Shown here: piece by piece, positions 59,242 to 64,000 of the stretch
Layout: every line of letters begins with the position of its first letter
Numbering within the stretch: position 1 is the stretch's first letter
DNA from: Cupriavidus basilensis
Lineage (GTDB): Bacteria > Pseudomonadota > Gammaproteobacteria > Burkholderiales > Burkholderiaceae
Assembly (NCBI RefSeq): GCF_008801925.2
Contig: NZ_CP062804.1
Span: 2,604,001 to 2,668,000 of the forward strand
Reading direction: 5' to 3'
Length of the DNA: 64,000 nucleotides
Translations under genes and position numbers: made by a program
Notes under the pieces: generated by a model
What the model was told of the DNA's origin: nothing
Databases searched by the model: none
The model's input: only the letters and a program-made list of their open reading frames with translations

Positions 59242-60105
59242 ATGGCAGAGCAAAGTGCCGATCAGGTCGGTGATTGGAACGGTCAAAGCGGGGAGCGCTG
59301 GGTTGCCAACCAGGCCCGGCTCGACGCTATGGTGGCGGTGTTCGGCCAGGCCGCGATAGAAGCCGCCGCGCCTGCGACGGGTGAGCGCGTGCTGGACATC
59401 GGCTGCGGCGCGGGCACGTCGAGTCTGGCTCTCGCAGCCCGCGTCGGCGCAGGGGGCCAAGTGCTGGGCGTGGATATATCCGAACCGCTGATCGGCCGAG
59501 CGCGCGCGCTTGCGCAACGGGATACGCCGGCCATGTTTCAGGTGGCCGACGCCAGCAGCGCAGAGCTGCCCGAGGGCGCGTTCGACATCCTGTTTTCGCG
59601 TTTCGGGGTGATGTTCTTCGACGATCCGATAGCGGCGTTCGCCCACATGCGACGCGCGCTCCGGCCCGGCGGGCGGGTCGCTTTCGTCTGCTGGCGCGGC
59701 GCGGCCGAGAACGATTGGGTGCGCCTGCCGATGGGCGCGCTCAAGGGCATCGTCCCGTCGAGCGCGCCGCCCGATCCCGAAGCGCCCGGCCCGTTTTCCT
59801 TCGGCGACCGGGGGCGCGTGGCACGCATCCTGACGGCGGCTGGCTTCACCGATATGGCTATCGCCCCCTTTGACGCTTCCGTCCCGTTCGGCGAGGGCGG
59901 GACGCGGGACGCTGCGATCGACGACGCGGTAAAGATGACACTCGAGGTCGGCCCGTTGTCGCGTGCGCTCGCTGGTCAGCCCGACGACATCCGCGCCCGC
60001 GCCTCGGCCGCAGTTCATGCCGCCTTCGCGGGCCTCCCCGGCGAGCGGTCGGTGATGATCAACGGCGCGGCGTGGATCGTCATGGCACGCAATCCGGTAA
60101 GCTGA
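59242..60105 (+). CDS. class I SAM-dependent methyltransferase
   Basis: A 287-residue methyltransferase of the UbiE/type-11 group: 'GDWNGQSGERWVANQARLDAM' N-terminal helix, motif I 'VLDIGCGAGTSSLALA' (about residue 50), 'GVDISEPLIGRAR' motif, 'FDILFSRFGVMFFDD' and 'RRALRPGGRVAFVCWR'. Typical substrates are small metabolites; nothing fixes it here. An AAGGAG Shine-Dalgarno lies before the ATG. A terminator hairpin follows. Confidence 0.88.
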   Translation: MAEQSADQVGDWNGQSGERWVANQARLDAMVAVFGQAAIEAAAPATGERVLDIGCGAGTSSLALAARVGAGGQVLGVDISEPLIGRARALAQRDTPAMFQVADASSAELPEGAFDILFSRFGVMFFDDPIAAFAHMRRALRPGGRVAFVCWRGAAENDWVRLPMGALKGIVPSSAPPDPEAPGPFSFGDRGRVARILTAAGFTDMAIAPFDASVPFGEGGTRDAAIDDAVKMTLEVGPLSRALAGQPDDIRARASAAVHAAFAGLPGERSVMINGAAWIVMARNPVS

Positions 60106-60122
60106 CAGGGATTAACAGGGGA

Positions 60123-60154
60123 GACGCCCCCGCTCGGTGGAGCGAGGCGTCTTT
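60123..60154 (+). terminator. rho-independent terminator after the methyltransferase gene
   Basis: GACGC...GCGTC outer stem with an inner CGCTC/GAGCG stem, followed by TTT, 17 bases after the stop. Confidence 0.65.
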
Positions 60155-60500
60155 GGCCGGCCACGTTGAAGTTGCCGGCGAAGATGGTGGTAGACAATGT
60201 TTTGCGCATTCTTCGACACGCTACTTGGGGCCTGCGGGCTTGTGCGTTCGTTGGAGAACACAAGAAGCCCGTCGGCGGTTGCGGCCCGTCGCATGCTGCG
60301 ATGGCCCGACACACCGGGCGAAGTACGTAGTCGCCTTCGAAGGCAGTTTTTCGGGTATACCGGCCCTCCGAACGTCTTAGCCGAGGAGCGACCGAACGAC
60401 GCCTCCTGGCCGAACTCTGGCGTCAGACCGATCCCAGAATCACACAGTTACTCCCATCGCTTCGAACTCTCCTATCCCGCAAGTCCACGTGGAACCTTTA
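60155..60500. other. 345-base intergenic region containing the long form of the 24.96-kb repeat
   Basis: From 60407 it matches the repeat at 24959-25133, which continues into the LuxR 3' end. The first part has no recognisable gene. Confidence 0.45.
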
Positions 60501-61082
60501 CTAGCGGCACCAAGGTTCCACACGAAACAACCCCGATCGCATCGCCAGGAACACGGCTTCGGCGCGGCTCTGCGCGCCGAGCTTTCGGCGAGCCTCATCG
60601 ATGTAGTGATCGGCGGTCCGCGCTGAAATTCCCAGCTTCTCGCCGATCTCCCGGCTGGACTTTCCGTTCGCGGTCAAAGACAAGGCCTGCGCCTCTCGCT
60701 CCGTCAGCCGCTGGTTCCCGAAATAGGCGGACGCCGCCGCCATATACCGCGTATCAAGCAAGACGTGCAACTTAGCATGCCCGATCAGCACGGCCTCCAG
60801 ATCAGCCCGCTCCTCGTGCTCGACCAGCAACCACGACGCCGAGCCAAAAGGACCAAAATACGCACTCGCTACCACCCCCGGCCTTATGACCGTGGGCAAC
60901 GTCGCGTATGCAGGGCTAAACTGCGATCCCGCCAATCTGGCGCTCCGGGTCATCGAGCCACACTCGTGACTGATGAAGCGTGAGCGGACGGGTGACGCAT
61001 AACTGAGGCGAAGTCCCGACGCCTTCAGGCGTCCGCGTATCGACTCCAGCTCCGGAAACGCCTCTGTCAAACCGGGAAGCAT
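60501..61082 (-). CDS. LuxR-family transcriptional regulator
   Basis: A 193-residue regulator: C-terminal LuxR HTH (about residues 122-180, 'LTEREAQALSLTANGKSSREIGEKLGISARTADHYIDEARRKLG'). Before it is a short alpha/beta region with 'YATLPTVIRPGVVASAYFGPFG' that resembles the end of an autoinducer-binding domain. At about 50 residues shorter than LuxR/RhlR, it may lack part of the ligand domain. It overlaps the end of the upstream receiver-like gene by 16 bases. Its last codons are duplicated at 24.96 kb. Confidence 0.8.
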   Translation of the reverse strand: MLPGLTEAFPELESIRGRLKASGLRLSYASPVRSRFISHECGSMTRSARLAGSQFSPAYATLPTVIRPGVVASAYFGPFGSASWLLVEHEERADLEAVLIGHAKLHVLLDTRYMAAASAYFGNQRLTEREAQALSLTANGKSSREIGEKLGISARTADHYIDEARRKLGAQSRAEAVFLAMRSGLFRVEPWCR

Positions 61083-61687
61083 CTTGGAAGTTCCGCGACC
61101 TTGAACCCTGGGATCTCGGCGGCGATGATTTTGTGCAAGCCCGCTGACCGCTCCAAGCCATGTTCGTAGTACCCCCCGGCATTCCGCGCACCAAGGAAAA
61201 ATGGCAGATGTGTTCCGCGCAGGATTGCCCTCATGAAAGCCTCAGGTGCTCCCGCCTCCCGGGCTACCTCCAGTTGGGACGCTCCAGCCTCATCGTCCAT
61301 GACGAGCCAGCGCTTCAAGCGCCCTGCCTTATCGATCGCGGTAACTCCTGGCGGCGTGAGACTGACTGTGACCCAGACAGCTTCGGCGTCGCGCGTCACG
61401 TCGGCGAGCAGCGCGAGCAATGCCGGGTTCCCGAGGAAGGGAAGCGATTGCCGCTGCAGAATGCTCAAGGCCGCATCACCGACGGATGCCGTCACCTTTC
61501 GCTCAAGCTCCCGAACATAGTCCACGACGCGCCGAATTGCCTCGCGATCGTCCTTCCGTATGAAGCGGTCGATGACGCCCGCGTTGAAGCCATCTATCGC
61601 GTGACGTGGTGAAGCCTGCCCCGTCAGCAAGACCTTCCCAAGTCGTAGGGATCGCTCGTCAGGCACTAACCCGACCTCTTCGACCAA
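61067..61687 (-). CDS. 5'-truncated response-regulator-like protein upstream of LuxR
   Basis: A 206-residue frame starting at a TTG. It begins in the second half of a receiver domain: 'GKVLLTGQASPRHAIDGFNAGVIDRFIRK' contains the Thr and Lys of the receiver active site, but the acidic pocket and phospho-acceptor are missing. A TAG lies in frame just upstream (about 61736), so the 5' part has been lost or is interrupted. The C-terminal 140 residues are an alpha/beta region I do not recognise. It was presumably translationally coupled to LuxR; I suspect a remnant. Confidence 0.6.
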   Translation of the reverse strand: MVEEVGLVPDERSLRLGKVLLTGQASPRHAIDGFNAGVIDRFIRKDDREAIRRVVDYVRELERKVTASVGDAALSILQRQSLPFLGNPALLALLADVTRDAEAVWVTVSLTPPGVTAIDKAGRLKRWLVMDDEAGASQLEVAREAGAPEAFMRAILRGTHLPFFLGARNAGGYYEHGLERSAGLHKIIAAEIPGFKVAELPRCFPV

Positions 61688-61872
61688 CCGTCGCGAAAGC
61701 GCATGAAGAACCCGAAGCTTATTCAGCTTCAGCTAGGACATAGGAGCTCAATACGACGATCAAGTGAGAACGAGCCCTCAGGAATATGGACCCTGGCGCC
61801 CTTGCCATTGCGTATGGACGAAAGCCATCGCCTCGGCCCTGGAAGAATTGTGCCGTTGCGGCAGTTGGAATG

Positions 61873-61899
61873 AAAAAAGGGGCCGAAGCCCCATTTTTT
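61873..61899 (-). terminator. terminator of the tRNA operon
   Basis: GGGGC-CGAA-GCCCC with A6 on one side and T6 on the other, 44 bases beyond the tRNA-Gly 3' end; on the minus strand the hairpin is followed by TTTTTT. It can work both ways. Confidence 0.85.
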
Positions 61900-61942
61900 C
61901 AAAGACCAGCGGACTTCGATGGAAGTCCGTGGACATCATGTC

Positions 61943-62018
61943 TGGAGCGGGAGACGAGGCTCGAACTCGCGACCTCAACCTTGGCAAGGTTGCGCTCTAC
62001 CAACTGAGCTACTCCCGC
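61943..62018 (-). tRNA. tRNA-Gly (GCC)
   Basis: A 76-base gene including the encoded CCA. Acceptor stem GCGGGAG/CTCCCGC, D-arm with AGTTGGTAGAG, anticodon stem-loop CAACC-TTGCCAA-GGTTG giving anticodon GCC, and T-loop TTCGAGC. Second gene of a two-tRNA operon, 4 bases after tRNA-Asn. Its 3' end points to the accessory DNA and is a known type of integration site for ICEclc-like elements. Confidence 0.97.
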
Positions 62019-62022
62019 TTTT

Positions 62023-62098
62023 TGGCTCCCCGACCTGGGCTCGAACCAGGGACCTACGGATTAACAGTCCGGCGCTCTACCAACTGAGCTATCGGGGA
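62023..62098 (-). tRNA. tRNA-Asn (GUU)
   Basis: A 76-base gene with encoded CCA. Acceptor stem TCCCCGA/TCGGGGA, D-arm AGTTGGTAGAG, anticodon loop CTGTTAA giving GUU, T-loop TTCGAGC. Confidence 0.97.
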
Positions 62099-62130
62099 AC
62101 AAGTTCCGTCTCAATCGAAACGGAGGCCGG

Positions 62131-62159
62131 ATTGTACAACAGCCTTTTGCGTTTTTGAA
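62131..62159 (-). promoter_or_regulatory. promoter of the tRNA operon
   Basis: On the minus strand TTCAAA (62159-62154), 17-base spacer, TACAAT (62136-62131), about 33 bases before the tRNA-Asn gene. Confidence 0.65.
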
Positions 62160-62238
62160 TAGTTTTTTTCACTCAGCGTGAATCGGCTGCGATCGGCTTG
62201 CTTCTCGCTCGCTTCTCACGCCTCCCGCAGTTGCCGCC

Positions 62239-63564
62239 TCAAGCGCTGGGATGACGCAAGTCGAGCACGCGCTGGGCCTTGCCCGTGGCAGTGGTCTTGA
62301 TCTCGCCGGCATTCAGGACGCGCACGGCCGTGGAAACGCCGATCATCGTCTTCACCCGGTGCTGCAGCTCACGTGCCAGCTGCGCGCGCTCGCTTTCGGC
62401 CAGCGAGGCGCAGATCTCCGCGCGCGCCTCCACCGACACGGACAGCGAGTCCATATGCCCGTCGCGCGTGATGCATAGCTGGTAGTTGCCGCTAAGCCGC
62501 GCAATGCCGAGAATCAGCTCTTCGACCTGACTCGGAAACACGTTGACGCCGCGAATGATCAGCATGTCGTCGGAGCGCCCCGTGATCTTCGCCAGCCTGC
62601 GCATCGAGCGCGATGTCGGCGCCAGCAGCGCGGTCAGGTCACGCGTGCGGTAGCGGATCATCGGCATGGCTTCCTTGGATAGCGAGGTAAAGACCAGTTC
62701 ACCCTGGCTGCCGTCGGGCAGCACTTCGCCAGTGACCGGATCGATGATCTCGGGATAGAAATGGTCCTCCCACACCACCGGACCGTCCTTGCTTTCAATG
62801 CACTCGGACGCCACGCCCGGGCCCATGATCTCCGAGAGGCCGTAGATGTCGACGGCCTGGATGCCCGCCCGGGTCTCGATCTCGCTGCGCATGCCCTGGG
62901 TCCACGGCTCGGCGCCGAAGATGCCGATCTTCAGCGATGACTCCGCCGGGTTCATGCCCTGGCGCGCCATCTCGTCGATCAGGTTGAGCATGTAGGACGG
63001 CGTGACGAGAATGATGGACGGCTCGAAATCGCGGATGAGCTGTACCTGTTTCTCGGTCTGTCCGCCGGACATGGGCACGACCATGCACCCCAGCCGCTCG
63101 GCGCCGTAGTGAATGCCGAGGCCACCGGTGAACAGGCCGTAGCCAAACGCGTTGTGCAGCGTGTCGCCACGCCGGCCGCCCGCCGCACGGATCGAGCGCG
63201 CCGTCACGTTGGCCCATGTGTCGATGTCCTTCGCCGTATAGCCCACCACGGTCGGCTTGCCGGTGGTGCCGCTTGATGCGTGCACGCGCACCACCTCGTC
63301 CCTTGGCACGGCAAACAGCCCGAACGGATAGTTGTCGCGCAGGTCCTTCTTGGTCGTGGTGGGGAACTTCGCCAGGTCGGATAGCTGGCGCAGGTCGTCC
63401 GGATGCACCCCGGCGGCGTCGAAGGCGCGGCGGTAGTGCGCCACATTGTCATAGGCATGCCGCAGCGACCATTTGAGGCGCGCCAGTTGCATCGCCTGGA
63501 GCTCGTCGCGGCTGGCTAGTTCGATGGCTTCGAGTTCACCCGGTTGAGGAATTGGCTGGACCAC
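62239..63564 (-). CDS. paaK: phenylacetate-CoA ligase
   Basis: A 441-residue AMP-forming ligase: P-loop-like 'HASSGTTGKPTVVGYT', 'GYGLFTGGLGIHYGAERLG', 'GAEPWTQGMRSEIE', 'DIYGLSEIMGPGVASEC', 'YRTRDLTALL' and 'GRSDDMLIIRGVNVFPSQVE', all typical of PaaK. It activates phenylacetate to phenylacetyl-CoA, the entry to the aerobic epoxide pathway. I take the GTG at 63564 (AGGAG 7 bases upstream) as the start; a longer frame to 63693 adds a non-conserved leader. A paaN-like gene lies upstream on the same strand, consistent with a paa cluster. Confidence 0.95.
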   Translation of the reverse strand: MVQPIPQPGELEAIELASRDELQAMQLARLKWSLRHAYDNVAHYRRAFDAAGVHPDDLRQLSDLAKFPTTTKKDLRDNYPFGLFAVPRDEVVRVHASSGTTGKPTVVGYTAKDIDTWANVTARSIRAAGGRRGDTLHNAFGYGLFTGGLGIHYGAERLGCMVVPMSGGQTEKQVQLIRDFEPSIILVTPSYMLNLIDEMARQGMNPAESSLKIGIFGAEPWTQGMRSEIETRAGIQAVDIYGLSEIMGPGVASECIESKDGPVVWEDHFYPEIIDPVTGEVLPDGSQGELVFTSLSKEAMPMIRYRTRDLTALLAPTSRSMRRLAKITGRSDDMLIIRGVNVFPSQVEELILGIARLSGNYQLCITRDGHMDSLSVSVEARAEICASLAESERAQLARELQHRVKTMIGVSTAVRVLNAGEIKTTATGKAQRVLDLRHPSA

Positions 63565-63734
63565 GGTTGTCTCCTGAGAATGACGCGGCAAAATAGGAAC
63601 GGACGGTGGCAGGAACGGGGGCGCCACGCGGCAGCCTGCCAACCTGGTCATGCGCGTCAACGGTCTTAGCCGTCGTGCCGCCCAGGTTGGCAACGTGCCT
63701 GCTTACTGATCGGTAGTGCTGGGTACGCGGTCGT

Positions 63735-64000
63735 TCAGGTGCGCTGCGGCACATGCCGCCGGCTTTGCACGACGCGGAAGCGGTTAGCGACAAAGGCCGT
63801 GTCGGCAAGGCTCGCGTTGGCTGCGGGATTTGCGCCGGTGGCGTGGAAGTCCGAGAACGCCGCCGACTGGTTCACGAAGACGCCGCCCGTCAGGTTGACC
63901 GACAGCGCAACGCCGCCGGACACCGCAGCCTCGTCAGCGGCATCGAGCACCTGTTCATCCGTGCTGTAGACCGACAGCGTCAGCGCGCCGCGCGTGCGAG
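63735..64000 (-). CDS. paaN: 3' end of phenylacetate degradation gene paaN (partial)
   Basis: The last 87 codons, entering from beyond the window edge and ending at TGA. The 'TLSVYSTDEQVLDAA' and 'LSVNLTGGVFVNQSAAFSDFHATGANPAANASLADTAFVANRFRVVQSRRH' patterns match the C-terminus of PaaN-type (TIGR02288) aldehyde-dehydrogenase-fold enzymes of the phenylacetyl-CoA pathway. It is followed 170 bases later by paaK. Confidence 0.85.
   Translation of the reverse strand, partial: RTRGALTLSVYSTDEQVLDAADEAAVSGGVALSVNLTGGVFVNQSAAFSDFHATGANPAANASLADTAFVANRFRVVQSRRHVPQRT

Noticed and set aside
60155..60775. Plus-strand frame of 192 codons antisense to LuxR
   Set aside because: Arg/Pro/Ser-rich shadow of the LuxR gene.

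Overview
This 64 kb window is GC-rich chromosomal DNA that looks like a betaproteobacterium of the order Burkholderiales, most likely Cupriavidus or a close Ralstonia relative. That placement is an inference. It rests on several Bug-type (TctC) periplasmic binding proteins beside hydroxy-acid catabolic genes, phenylacetate genes of the paaK/paaN type, and the overall base and codon use. No rRNA operon or CRISPR array is visible; two tRNA genes lie at about 62 kb.

Layout. (1) 1-6.5 kb: the distal part of a tightly overlapping operon for a type II secretion/type IV pilus-like machine: PilN/GspL-like, PilO/GspM-like and PilP/GspC-like proteins, a lipoprotein secretin with TPRs and a C-terminal cohesin-like domain, three pseudopilin-like proteins and a small exported protein. 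(2) 6.5-15.1 kb: a DUF5666 lipoprotein, a NarX/DesK-type two-component pair, an orphan lipoprotein, a DUF885-lipoprotein chimera, a frameshifted membrane-AraC regulator and a hydrolase interrupted by a stop codon. (3) 15.5-24.7 kb: two divergent TetR-controlled redox loci. The second is a four-gene cassette: old yellow enzyme, SDR, alpha/beta hydrolase and quinone-reductase-like enzyme. Between them lie gene remnants, a LexA-type palindrome and a putative group II intron fragment. (4) 25.4-34.5 kb: a catabolic block on the minus strand with a D-tartrate dehydratase, SSS symporter, SDR, DapA-family aldolase, IclR regulator, PdxA2-like dehydrogenase, Bug protein and LysR regulator.

(5) 34.6-51.1 kb: a mosaic dominated by debris (fragments of ppk, a Bug gene, an ATPase, Hsp20, LysR, a diguanylate cyclase, an epimerase, a TRAP permease, a cupredoxin-like gene, a transposase, an ICE membrane gene and hmgA). 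Intact genes sit within it: a repeat-rich lipoprotein, an EAL phosphodiesterase, a Cho-like nuclease with an FeS photolyase, an exported lyase, a DUF1993 protein and a PhlG-like hydrolase with a divergent TetR regulator. (6) 51.2-56.2 kb: an operon of FAD monooxygenase, class II aldolase, D-2-hydroxyacid dehydrogenase and Bug protein, with a divergent LysR gene. (7) 56.2-61.7 kb: IS remnants, a TetR/thioredoxin-reductase-like pair, a methyltransferase, a DUF736 fragment and a LuxR gene preceded by a beheaded receiver-domain gene. (8) 61.9-64 kb: tRNA-Gly(GCC) and tRNA-Asn(GUU), paaK, and the 3' end of paaN, which runs off the window.

The window reads as conserved core at both ends with a long, repeatedly invaded and decaying accessory region between. 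Most intact accessory genes form small regulator-plus-enzyme modules (TetR, LysR or IclR beside redox or hydroxy-acid enzymes). Several have clear inverted-repeat operators in the intergenic DNA.
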